Shown: positions 46,159 to 56,564 of the stretch, piece by piece
Layout of the letters: each line of letters starts with the position of its first letter
Numbering within the stretch: position 1 is the first letter of the stretch
NCBI GenBank assembly: GCA_030737835.1
Contig: CM060857.1
Coordinates: 4,826,746 to 4,890,745 of the forward strand
DNA from: Acorus gramineus
Lineage: Eukaryota; Streptophyta; Magnoliopsida; Acorales; Acoraceae
Length of the DNA stretch: 64,000 bases
Reading direction: 5' to 3'
Translations under genes and position numbers: made by a program
The notes under the pieces: model-generated
The model's input: the letters and a program-made list of their open reading frames with translations, nothing else
Database searches by the model: none
What the model was told of the DNA's origin: nothing

Positions 46159-47474
46159 ACATAGCTATCATTTACAAAAACAGAAAACACATCACTTAAT
46201 CCAAAACGTAGCCACAAGGTTTGAATGAAACAGAAAAGGCCCCCAGGCCTCTGTTGCATCCTCTCTAAGCCCCAATAAAGTACTATTTTAGGTTTGAAAG
46301 AAGGTTCATCCAAAGATTAGGAATGAAACATCATCACACACTTTTTCTTCTTCTTGAATTAGTGCATCCATACAAGTTTCTGACTATAGATTTATTTTTT
46401 TGTGCCCTCAGTACTTATTGTTGTGAAATGGCTGGACATACTCCATGTTTCAAAAACTGTTAGTCAGCTAATCCCCCTGAAGGACCATATAGGTTAATAA
46501 TTAACAGAAAACAAATCTAAAAAGCATACCAATCTGGAAAAAAAAATGCAATAAACATACAAACAAACAAAGCTTGAGATCTAATGATGATTTAATTGAT
46601 GTAGAAATTGATATACTGTTGATGAATTACTTCATCATGATTCAATAAATTAATTGTTGTAACCTCTTCAAACAACAGGGATGGAGACTCTCCACTTTAT
46701 ATAAATTAAAAAAAACAATTGGTCTTAAAAATCTGAAGAAGAAAAAAGAAGAACAAACCCTAGATTTGATACCAATAATGAATAAAAAATTTACAAATCT
46801 GAAAAAAAAAAAAAGGAGAACAAACCCTAGATTTGAATACCAATAATGAATAAGAGCACAAACTCCAGATTCATCATCAAATGCATCATTTACACAAAGA
46901 AATACCAATTTTTGAGAGAGAGACAGAGAGAGAGAAGCTCGTATCGCTGTAGGTGGTGGAGACGAGAGAGGGGGTGCTGCTGATTTACAAGGGTCGATCA
47001 AGGCGATCGCAGGGGTTCGCAGGGGAGGACGGCAGGGCGTGGTCGAGGACGGTTGGGCGTGGTCGAAGAGAAGCTCGTACAGCCGCAGGTGGTGGAGATG
47101 ACAGAGGGGGTGCCGCTGGTTTGCAGGGGTCGATGAAGGCGATAGCAGGGGTTCGCAGGGGAGGACGGCAGGGCGTGGTCGAAGACGGTTGGGTGTGGTC
47201 GAAGAGGGGGCTGAAAACTTTTCTTTCTTTGGTTTTGTGTTTTAAGGGGCTGAAGAGAGAGAAACCAAAATTTAGGTCGAGGTGAAGAGAGGGAAATTAA
47301 ATTAAACTTTTCTTTCTTTGGTTTTGTGTTTTAGGGGGCTGAAGAGAGAGAGGGAAATTAAACCTGTGAAACCGGTTCGTCGACTTTTTAATCCCCACCG
47401 CCTGATAGTAGACCACCAGATCGAACGGCTGAAAATGAAGCCGCACCTGCCATTTCGTCTCACGTAATCGCCCC
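46125..47474. repeat. right long terminal inverted repeat of the MULE
   Basis: About 1350 bp, the inverted copy of 42994-44421. It overlaps the last 11 codons of the transposase frame. Confidence 0.85.
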
Positions 47475-47680
47475 TATATATATATAGTTATCTATCCTAA
47501 ATAATTTAATTACTTTACCCAAACGGGTTAGTAATTTATATTACATTTGAAAACTGATAATAGAACAGATACCCAAACACAAACATCACCTAAAATCTGG
47601 TATGCCCAAAACCAAAAACAGGGACGACACTGAACTTCTGTTTTCATGGCTTCACAGTCCACAATTTAAACTCTTTTAAC

Positions 47681-48585
47681 TCAAGACTCACAGCTGAACA
47701 TGAGAAAAACACCACCACCACAGAAACAATACAAGTGACCAACGTAGATTCTGAAATGGCCTTTCTCGGCGCCCACATTTTGTTGAAGAACTCTCACCAT
47801 CGCAATAAGATGCACTGCTCTAAGATCATATTCGATCAGAACACGCGCAAGTGACCGCAACTGAGGAAATTCATCGAGGAACAATGACACCATCAGAAGC
47901 CAAAGCCCGATTGTAAAACACACAGCAAGGAAGAAATTGCACAGATTATCGTCTGCCCAAGAACGTCCGATCGAATTGATTATGCAACTCGATGAGAACA
48001 CGATCATTGGAAAAGCCAATTAGGACCGGAGATCTCGTGCTTTCCTAACGCAGCGGAAAACTAGAACAAAGATCCAACAAGCGTTGAGATCCCTCAACAA
48101 ACCATAATTCTCAAAAAGAATAATAAAAATATATCATAATTATATTAATGAAAGTTCAAAACCCTAGATTACAAGCATCCCTTTTATAATAAGGAAAAAC
48201 TTACTAAAAATAGTAAAAAACGGAATTAGTTATAATTAAATCTATGGAATCCTAGAAGATATCGGTTTTGATAGAAATCAAATCTGATTTGTTATGATAA
48301 AGATATGCTAAATCTAAAAAGTTACTAAAAATAGCAAAAAGGCAATTTTGAGGGTCAAAAAATGGGGAAAATGGAAAAATAAGCGCGCGTTGTGGCATAG
48401 CGACAACTCTTGAAGATCTCCTAGATATCTACCTCCAGTAAAAATTTCAGGCGATTCCGAGTTCGGGGTGCCTTTTATTTCTACTAATCGATTTTTCTGT
48501 AAATATTTGAAAATTTCAAAATGGACCTTTTCAGGTTCATCAGTTGTGAAACGCATCGGTCACCCGTTCTGCATCATTCCCCCAT
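47681..48585 (-). pseudogene. B-family gene B2, start split by a solo LTR, early stop
   Basis: The first three codons (ATG GGG GAA, 48577-48585) are separated from the rest by 48046-48576. Removing the insertion gives MGEARDLRS, then a TAA at 48020-48022 where B3 has Gln, then LAFPM and the rest to 47681. Conserved parts are FFLAVCFTIGLWLLM, LDEFPQL, ARVLIEYDLR and VLQQN. The C terminus differs from B3. The frame from the internal Met at 48017-48019 is open for 112 residues, so a shortened product is possible, but the normal start is lost. Confidence 0.65.
48046..48576 (-). repeat. probable copia solo LTR (531 bp) inside B2
   Basis: On the minus strand it starts TGATGCAGAACGGG and ends TTTTCCGCTGCGTTA. 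It is flanked by TTTCC (48041-48045) and TTCCC (48577-48581), an imperfect five-base duplication. The B1 copy reads ttgtgttcccccat with no insert, giving an empty site. The LTR end is not the canonical CA, so the exact right edge is uncertain by a few bases. There are no internal element sequences. Confidence 0.6.
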
Positions 48586-48640
48586 TTGTAGATCCTGGTT
48601 TTCTGTTTGTGTATGGAGGAAAGTCATGAAGTGCTTACCA

Positions 48641-48651
48641 GCTTTATATAA
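48641..48651 (-). promoter_or_regulatory. probable TATA box of B2
   Basis: Minus-strand TTATATAAAGC, about 60 bp upstream of the original B2 start codon. Confidence 0.5.
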
Positions 48652-48776
48652 GAATTTGGTGGGGGACTAATTTTATTTTGTTGAATTAATTAATGGAAAT
48701 TTCATATAGGAAGAACTTGTATCAGAGACACTGGCGTGTTGAACATGTCAATTGATTGGTATTTTTTTTAGACATG

Positions 48777-49800
48777 TCAATAAGAGACATGTCATATGGC
48801 TTGACGACTTCCTATGTCAAACTATAAAATACTCTATTTTTTTTTTGTTTTTGTTTTTTCTAACTTGCCCCACTCCAGACATCATAGGAATCTTGTGTGA
48901 ACCAATTACAATCCGCCATGTCAATGCCAAACTAACTTTTGATTTTTTGTTTTATTGTAAAAAATCAAACATGTACAAATAAACACATTTTATACAGCCG
49001 AAGTGAGACTTTGATTTGTATTGAATATGTATACTTCATTAAACTAAACATATAATTTTATAAAAAACATAAAATATATGCTCAAATGATTTGTATCCAT
49101 ATAACCTTATCAATAAAAAAAAAAAACGTATTGTGTCACTTGATTAATTATATACACCATCAACAGAAATATGATGGTATAAAAATACCTTTAACACTTT
49201 CATTTTTTCATGAAATCAGTAACTATATACCAAAAAAAATAATCATAATTTGTCATGCAATATGGATATTCTCGTATGCAATCCTATTTCTTCTCATGTT
49301 ACATATGTCTTATTAGATAGAGTATAGCACTTTTTGTATTTTGTGGGAGGATGTGTAATTCATATGTTGAGCATATATATACTATATTATTCTTTGAGAG
49401 GTGCATTTTTCATTACCTGAAATAACAAAAATCAAAATGTGTAACTGCAAAAAAGACTCCATATAAGATTCTATTAAATAATGTTCAATTAAAAAAACTC
49501 ATACAGTTGATGTCTTTAAACACAAAGTGGAACAAATTCAACTATACTTGTTGAAGATTCCCTCCCTGTGTTTTTTTTAAAGAAGATTCCTTCCCTGTGT
49601 TGAATTGATCAATAATAAAACAAGTAGACCAAGCCTTGACTTGGTTGTGCTAGCTGTCATAGCTTTCCCTCACTGGAAAGTTAGCTGCCATGGCTTTGAG
49701 TGGATGACATATTGGTTAAACTAAATTTGAACCCACCTAAATCGATATTTAGGTTTGGATTAATATTTATTTGGTTTGATTTTGATTCGAGATTGAAAAA
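48777..49800. repeat. segmental duplication block X2 (paralogue of 6907-7820)
   Basis: It carries the same ordered blocks as X1. In X1, Copia-1 is inserted at the left edge; here that site is uninterrupted (aataagagacatgtcatatgg). No gene is seen. Confidence 0.7.
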
Positions 49801-51960
49801 TTATTAAACAAATCTAATTTGATTTGAAATTGCATTTGTTTCACATTTTAAACGAATTAAATAGAATCAAACTAAACTATAACCAGTTATCCAAATTTTA
49901 TAATCACAACTCATTCTTTATCTTGAGTCGTTCTTATGACCAATATTCACTCCTCACTCTTCTATGTCTAAAAATATTTATTTGTGATGATGTTTGGATT
50001 TATATTCTAATGTGACCAAAAAAATACAATTCATTATAACTTTAGGTTGATTCGTTTCGGATTGATTAAACAAATTTGATTTCATTTACAGGTTTAATAA
50101 TTCGATTTCAAATTTAATTTAGTATTGTTTTAAGTTTTTTTATAATTGTAATTTAGTTCAGTTTGATTTGACACAAATCCAAATCAAACAGGCCAAATTA
50201 TATCTTTACTTACATCCCTCAAAACTTAAATTCAAAAATGTATTTGTTATGGTTCGTACATGCAATTTTTTTAAAACTGAACTTTAAAGTAGCTTCAAAT
50301 ATAATGTGGGTGAATCAAATATTATAAAAATACAACTTAAAAATTAAGCGCCCATTGATTTACCATAAAAGTTGAGAAAGGGGGACTTAATGCGGACGAA
50401 AGTTTTTACACCCAAGTCATTTTAATTACATCATCATTTTAATTACTATAACAAAATATATACATTATTAAAAAAAATTTACACATTCTATAAATAAATC
50501 CATACAATAATTAGAAATATAAATATTTATTAGATGAAGGCACCAAACAAGCAATCATTTTTTGAAAATTCTTTCACTTAACTTTCTGGTTTCTAACATA
50601 GCAAGGGTTTATTTCGAGAACATGTTGACCCACGCTATGATGCTCATTATATTCAGGATTTGGCACGGGGGCTGGTCGGCGTACGGGGGATTTTTCTTCG
50701 TGATGGCGCCATCGAGATTATCACGTAGCGAGCGCCGTGAGGGTGCTGGGCCGACGGTGGGTAGATGCCCCATCTGCCCTCGTGGGATGCCCCTTTTGTT
50801 TTTTATGCTTTCTTTTGAAGCTTTCTTTAGATTTACATATTTTTTTGGGGAAAAATCTTCTTAACTTCTTGAAATCTTCTTGAAATCCCAAAAAGTCCCT
50901 CTAAAATAAAAAAATCATCATAGATCCCCATAAAGTGTATATGCTTAACAAATTTAGTCTCCCGGTCAAGAGTATATTGAAATAAGTTCTAAAAAACTTA
51001 CCAAAATTGGATTCAGTCCCTATAAACTTTATAAAATCAGATTTAGTTCTTTTGTAAGACAAAAATACCCCCATCATTTTTCAACATCCTCATGTCCTGA
51101 AATGTCATCCTCATCTGTAAAAAAAAAAAAAAAATCCGTTAAACCTCAATTGATCTACAAAATTGAGTCACTTTTCAACATTTTTTCTTGCTCAATCTCA
51201 TTATAGAGACTGAAAAAAAAATTACAGTTTCATTAACTGTATTACAAAATCAGTAGAGAAAACAATTCAAAAACTAAATCAAAATTCTATAATACATTCT
51301 TAACTCAAAATTATTAACAATAAAAACCATAACACCTTTACTATAAAACTATAATTTGTTTAATAAAATTTAAATAAATAAGTATATATTTTTAGGTAAT
51401 CAAATGGATTTTTTATGATTTTTAGAAGATTTCAGGTAGTTCAGGCGATTTTTAAATTTCACAGGGACTTTTTTTATTTTCATAAGTTTTCAGGGAGTTA
51501 TATCGATTTTTTCTAACAAAGAAAATAAATTTTAAAATGGTATAGCAGTAATTTACCATGCATGATTAGGGTTAACCATATATCTGGTTAGTTATAGGGA
51601 CTAAAATAAATATTATCTAATAAGATAGAAATCTGAGGGGATTTACTAATTTTACATAGACTTTTTCTGATTTTCATAAGTTTTCAAGGAGGTAGATTAA
51701 TTTGTCCCTTTTTTTTTATCTCTATTCCTCTTATCTTCAATTCAAATTTGTATTAATTTATTTGCTGCATGAAATTGATTGGTGGAACGTGGCTAATTTT
51801 TTAAAAAATTCTCACAATTGTGTTGTGGTTTCATTAGGCATCACATTGATACCCTAGAAGATGTGGTTTCATTGTTCCTCCACGCCCTCAGCCCCTGTTG
51901 GGAGTTTTCACATCTAGATGCTTGTGCAGAATTTACTCCATAGTTGTGCTAAATAAATCA
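49801..51960. other. AT-rich intergenic sequence with a GC patch
   Basis: A GC-rich patch at 50650-50800 stands out from its neighbours; the frame through it (50562-50864) has no domain I recognise. The stretch at 50880-51700 holds 'gtccctataaac'- and 'cataagttttcaggga'-type motifs like those in the fold-back elements. Confidence 0.45.
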
Positions 51961-51965
51961 ATATG

Positions 51966-52083
51966 TCATTATTTTCTATTTTTTGAATTCCATCTCCAAT
52001 GTTATATTGATTTATTTTTTTGGTAAATAAATCAATAAATATAACATTGGAGATGAAATTCAAAAAATAGGAAAATAATGTTA
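51966..52083. repeat. short near-perfect hairpin
   Basis: The left arm contains 'ccatctccaatgttatattg' and the right arm its complement (caatataacattgg / agatggaattcaaaaaatag-type, with few mismatches). The arms are about 50 bp with a loop of about 10 bp. It lies downstream of B3. It could be a tiny MITE or a transcribed hairpin; the sequence alone does not decide. Confidence 0.65.
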
Positions 52084-52084
52084 T

Positions 52085-52345
52085 TTTTTCTTAGGTGATA
52101 AATAGGAAAATGAAATATGATTAGAAGGGTTGATTCATATATAAATCATGATGAACTATTATAGTTTATTAATAAGTGAATGAATCATACTGACACCAAT
52201 AGAATTATCCAATCCGAATCTTTAGGCACTACTTTCTATTAATATATGTCGTCTTATAAAAAAATTTACATTTTTGTGACATGGTGTACTCACAACAGAT
52301 GGTTATGTTAGGATATGGACACCTAATTGACAACATGAAATTACA
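52085..52345. repeat. B3 3'-flank block, duplicated at 54690-54995
   Basis: 'actattatagtttattaata', 'gaatgaatc-tactg', 'aattatccaat' and 'catggtgtac / atggtgtacc' recur in the same order in both places. The second copy has no B gene beside it. Confidence 0.6.
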
Positions 52346-52631
52346 GTTAGAACCAGTTACATGGAATCGTAATGTAACTCCCTCCAAATAACGTAATTCA
52401 TATTTATTCACCCAAATGTAACTAGACATAATATCCATTCTACTCCCATACCCCACCATTGATCGTGGCCAACGAAAAAGTGAAAAAAATAATAACTCTC
52501 ATTATTCCTAAGTTTACTTTTTACAAACAACATTTCTTCCTTGCACAAAAGGGGAAAAACAGGGACCTCTGTTTCATGGCTTCTTCAGTACACAATTGAA
52601 ACTGAAGACTACACTATAATTTCAAGTACTA

Positions 52632-52991
52632 CTACATAAGTGGAATTATCAGAAGTGGTACACAAGACCAGTTTATGTGAACTCCGAAAAGCTTCCGTTT
52701 GACGCCAAAGTTTCGCTTTAGAACCTCCATGACTGGAACGACATAGAGCACCCTTAAATCGTATCGAATCAGAACCCGCGCAAATGGTAGCAGCTGAGGC
52801 AATTCATCGAGTAACACCGACATCATTAGAAGATACAATCCAGTCATGAAACACAAGACGATGAGGAAGTTCTGTGTCTGGGAGAGAGCGTCGTTGGCGG
52901 AGCAACCTTGAAGAAGAGGGATTATGTATTTCACTGAGAAGGTGAGCATAGGAAATGCTAGTTGGGACTGGAGATCTTTGGCTTCCCTCAT
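52632..52991 (-). CDS. B-family small predicted membrane protein B3
   Basis: 119 residues, the only intact member of the family here. MREAKDLQSQLAFPM aligns with the reconstructed start of B2, which supports the start at 52991. Hydrophobic segments lie at about residues 11-28 and 42-61, with a weaker one near the C terminus (109-119). Between them, LDELPQL (61-67) and ARVLIRYDLR (71-80) are the parts best kept across B1-B3. It has a TATA box upstream and no stop or frameshift. I do not recognise the family. Hydrophobicity suggests a membrane protein. It may be the source copy of an otherwise dying tandem family. Confidence 0.6.
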   Translation of the reverse strand: MREAKDLQSQLAFPMLTFSVKYIIPLLQGCSANDALSQTQNFLIVLCFMTGLYLLMMSVLLDELPQLLPFARVLIRYDLRVLYVVPVMEVLKRNFGVKRKLFGVHINWSCVPLLIIPLM

Positions 52992-53047
52992 TTTGTTTGA
53001 TACTTGTTGTTTATGATGGGAGGATGAAATGAACTCTTCTTCCTCAG

Positions 53048-53060
53048 CCTTATATATGAA
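53048..53060 (-). promoter_or_regulatory. probable TATA box of B3
   Basis: Minus-strand TTCATATATAAGGC, about 60 bp upstream of the start codon, at the same relative place as in B2. Confidence 0.55.
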
Positions 53061-54152
53061 TTGGTTGGAATAAGACGCGTTGATCTATTCATATGTTATT
53101 GGTAGGAGTTGATTGATTCAATATTTAAACAAGTCAAATACTTCCCGAGTTAAAAGATCCATTTGTTCATTATTAGTTCAGATCACAATAATTTGTAGGT
53201 TTTGGGTTTGTAGTATAATGAGTATATGGGTTTGAATTGATGTGGGATATAGTAGATAGAGATGAACGGGTGTGAAAAATCTTTTTATTTGAAAGGAACG
53301 TAGGGGTATGGTACCCATCAAAAAAAAATATGGGTATAGCTATGCATGCCCAAATATGTGTGAATAAGGTGATATTGATATTTTAGATCTCCTCTGGAAT
53401 AGTGTTACTCAATCTAAACTATTCCACTGGTACAAGGGGGTTCACATATTCAATATATTAAATCAAATAGTATCACTTTTTATAAATTAAAGGGGCATCT
53501 AACACGACATATGAATGATAAAGAGATTTAATCTATGTCAAAATCTCACTAAATCAAGGCCTCACAAAACAAAACCAGAATAAATATTGAAATAACTATC
53601 AATATTATTGATGGAAAATATTGATTTTCCCTTAATTAAGCTGAAAGTCCTTGCATATATGAACTTAATTAGTCTCAATTAGTAACATAATTAAGGAAAA
53701 ATACAAAATTTACAAAAAAAAATAGAAAAACATTAAATGAACATAACAGCCACTTACTCTGAGCTTTTAGAAATTCATAAGAAGTTGGTGGTTGTTACTT
53801 GTTCACTAAGGGTCCGTTTGAAAATATAGATTGAAAAGTAGCTTTTGGAATAAAGCTGTTTTTTAAGATGATTTTAACCTTGACTTTTATTGTAATGCTT
53901 TTTTTTTTTAATTCAGGAATCAATATTTGAAAGTTGTTTATATTTAACAGAGAAATCTGCTTTTCAATTTAAAAAATAGATTCTGTCCAAAAAGCGTTTT
54001 TGAACTTTTTAAAGCACAGATTTCGAGAAAAAAATTAAAAAAAATCCATCTTCCGATTATTCAAAAAGATGCCCCATTTGACTACACAATTTTAGCTTTT
54101 CAATTTTGTAAAATGTAGAATCACACTCAAACATGCAATAAAAAAAAGAGGA
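53061..54152. other. intergenic AT-rich sequence
   Basis: No gene seen. The stretch at 53330-53480 resembles stretches at 42160-42440 and (inverted) 30170-30370, probably an old dispersed element. Confidence 0.45.
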
Positions 54153-54603
54153 TTTTTAGTTTTAAGTCCCTGTAAACATGTCTATTTAGGGATCGGTCCC
54201 TCACTTCTTCATATTTCTTTTTTAGTCCCCATATTCAACCGCATATTTGATATTTAGTCCCTCCGTCAAATGTCCGATACACCGTTAATTTGTGAAATGT
54301 GATTTTATTTTTAAGTCCTTATAAACTATGTTATTTAGTGATCAGTCCCTGTAAACTATGTTATTTAGTGATTAGTTCCTGTAAAATATGAAGAAGAAAT
54401 GGATTAATCACTAAATAACATAGTTTACAGGGACTTAAAAATAAATCACATTTTATAGATTAATGGTGTATGGACGGACGTTTGATGGATGGATTAAAAA
54501 TCAAATAGGCGGTTGAATATAGGGATTAAAAAATATATATAAATAAATGAGAGACCGATCCCTAAATAGATATATTACATGTATTTAAAATTAAAAATCT
54601 TAA
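54153..54603. repeat. 450-bp fold-back element
   Basis: The left arm (54153-54375: 'tttttagttttaagtccctg', 'agggatcggtccctc', 'tccgtcaaatgtccg', 'aaactatgttatttagtga') is complementary to the right arm (54385-54603). There is no coding capacity. The 'agtccctgtaaac' motif recalls the element at 21235-22244. Confidence 0.8.
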
Positions 54604-54689
54604 AAAAAAAAAATTGACATTTAATTTTTTATTACGCAACTGTGAAACGGACGCATAACAGGTAAAATTACGTTGATATTATAGAGAGA

Positions 54690-54995
54690 TACAATTTAAA
54701 TATGATTAGTAAGTACGATTGTCTCGTCTATATGAATCATGATAAGACTATTATAGTTTATTAATAACTGAATGAATCGTACTGTCATATGCGTATCTTT
54801 TCGGGTGTAAATTTACTGACGCCAACAAAATTATCCAATGTGATCACCAAAAAAAAAAACAAAATTATCCAATGTGAATATTCTGACACCACTTTTTTAT
54901 GAATTTATGTAATCTATTATTATTTTTTACATGGTTATATCTCGTTTATGGTGTACCTACAACTAATGGTCATGCTTGGATGAACACCTAATCGA
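54690..54995. repeat. second copy of the B3 3'-flank block
   Basis: Paralogue of 52085-52345. An 'aaaattatccaatgtga' unit is itself repeated here (54828-54872). It suggests that another B copy once lay beyond it and was lost. Confidence 0.55.
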
Positions 54996-55837
54996 CTACA
55001 TGAGATAATAGTCAAATCGGTGATATCGTATCGGAACTCTTAAATATTCAGAGCCAGCCTTAGCCCCAAGCGATCAAGACAGTCGCGTAGGACCCATAAT
55101 ACAGAGGGCTCCTGATCCCCCAAAATAAAATAAAATAAAAAACAACAACAATGCATTATTTTCTAATTTATAGGATTTTTTTTGCTTTCTTTTAGTTTTT
55201 TATTTTAAGATTATTCTTTTGTTCGTTACTTATTTAATTTTTCTATTTTAATAGGATTTTATTTTATTTGATATTTGATTTTAAAAAATTATCTTATTGG
55301 ATTTATGTTATTTCCTATTTTTAATTAAATTTGTTTCTTATTTTTGTGTGTTTTTTATAATACATTTTTAAAATCATGTGATATTTTTTATGTATCTATT
55401 TAAAATTCTATTTCTTCTTTATATTTTTGCTTATACAAAATGGGATATGTTTTTATCTTATCTAAAAAAAGGTAGAATTATAAAAATAAAAAAATGGGAA
55501 AATTAATGAGTGTCCCTGGGGATACTTCTGTAATAACAATAGGTCCCTTGACTCTTTTTTGTTTTTTTTTAGATCTCTAAGTTAGTGGTGATATTTTATT
55601 TAGGTTGTTCTATCTAACTTTCATCCATTTTATTTTTTTTCTCCTACTTTTACCCCAAGTGAACATGATTTGTTTCTTTATCTCCCCCAACCTCTCTCTT
55701 TCTTCTCTAAACAACTCAACAAGATGTGAGACCATCTCCATTGCGTCGATCTCGACCCCAACGCCGATCACGCCCCCGACCTCTCCTGACCGTGTCCCGC
55801 CTCCCGTCCGCAATCTGTCTCCCGGTTCTGTGTTTTA

Positions 55838-56062
55838 TTGTGTACACTGTTATTCCTAATATGTACACTGTCATACCTGTTACAGGTTGTGTGTGTTACA
55901 CACATTGTGTACACTGTTATACGTCTTACAGGTTTTGTGTTACATTATGTACACTGTTATGCCCAATGTGTACACTGTTATACTTGTTACAGGTTCTGTG
56001 TGTTACATTATGTACACGGTTACGCTCATTTTGTGCACTGTTATATACCTGTAACAGATTAT
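55838..56062. repeat. minisatellite, units with 'tgtacactgttat'
   Basis: Alternating 'ttgtgtacactgttat' and 'cctgttacaggtt-tgtgtgt' blocks, in a composite unit of about 60-65 bp repeated three to four times. Confidence 0.8.
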
Positions 56063-56074
56063 GCTCACAGGCAG

Positions 56075-56275
56075 GGTCACGAGAGGGGGGTTGGGCTCGT
56101 GGGCAAGGTCGCAAGAGGGGGTAAGGCTCGCGGACCGGTCGCGAGAAGGGGTTAAGCTCGCCGACGGGCGGTCATGAGAGGTGGTTGCACTCGTGGACGG
56201 GGTCGCAAGAGGGGTGTTGGGTTCGCAGACGGGATCGCGAGAAGGGGGTTGGGCTTGTGGATGGGACGCGAGAGA
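56075..56275. repeat. minisatellite, units with 'gtcgcgagagggg-ttgggct'
   Basis: About six imperfect units of 32-38 bp: ggtcacgagagggg, ggtcgcaagaggggg and so on, each followed by a cgtgga-ggg stretch. Confidence 0.8.
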
Positions 56276-56564
56276 TGGTCGGGAGAGGTTGAGGGCTGGT
56301 CGAGGTGGTCTCACAACTTGTTGAGTTATTTGTAAGAGAAAGAGAGAGGTTGGAGGAGATAAATAGACAAATGATGTTTACTTAGGGGTATAAGATGAAG
56401 AAAAAAAACAAAGAATGGATGGAAGTTAGATAGAAATTGAATGGAATGACCTAAACAAAATATCACCACTAATTTAAAAACCTAAAAAAAAACAAGAAAA
56501 AGTTATGTGTTTCTAAGTATCTCTAATTAATTTCCTCTCAAAAAAAAATTTAGAGTATTAATAC

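Larger units (their letters stand above)
42994..47474 (+). mobile_element. MULE with about 1.4-kb terminal inverted repeats
   Basis: The left end GGGGCGTTTACGTGCGGC pairs with the complement of the right end, GGGGCGATTACGTGAGAC. Near-continuous inverted similarity follows, from 42994-44421 against 46125-47474. A FAR1/MULE-type transposase relic lies between and runs into the right arm. The left arm is about 80 bp longer because a 74-bp block is duplicated there (about 43345-43492). The element is embedded in TA runs on both sides, so the expected 9-bp target duplication cannot be read. Long inverted repeats plus an MULE domain fit the Mutator superfamily. Confidence 0.85.
55498..56545. repeat. 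1-kb fold-back element with two minisatellites in its loop
   Basis: The left arm (about 55498-55735) and right arm (about 56305-56545) are complementary: 'ctctaagttagtggtgatat' against 'atatcaccactaattt', 'aacaactcaacaagatgtga' against 'tcacaacttgttgagtt', and 'aatgag-gatactt' against its complement. The loop carries two different tandem repeats. Fragments of frames in it are repeat artefacts. Confidence 0.75.

Noticed and set aside
55605-56314. Cys/Thr/His-rich repeats resembling a repeat protein
   Set aside because: Translation of minisatellites in a fold-back loop; open in several frames on both strands.
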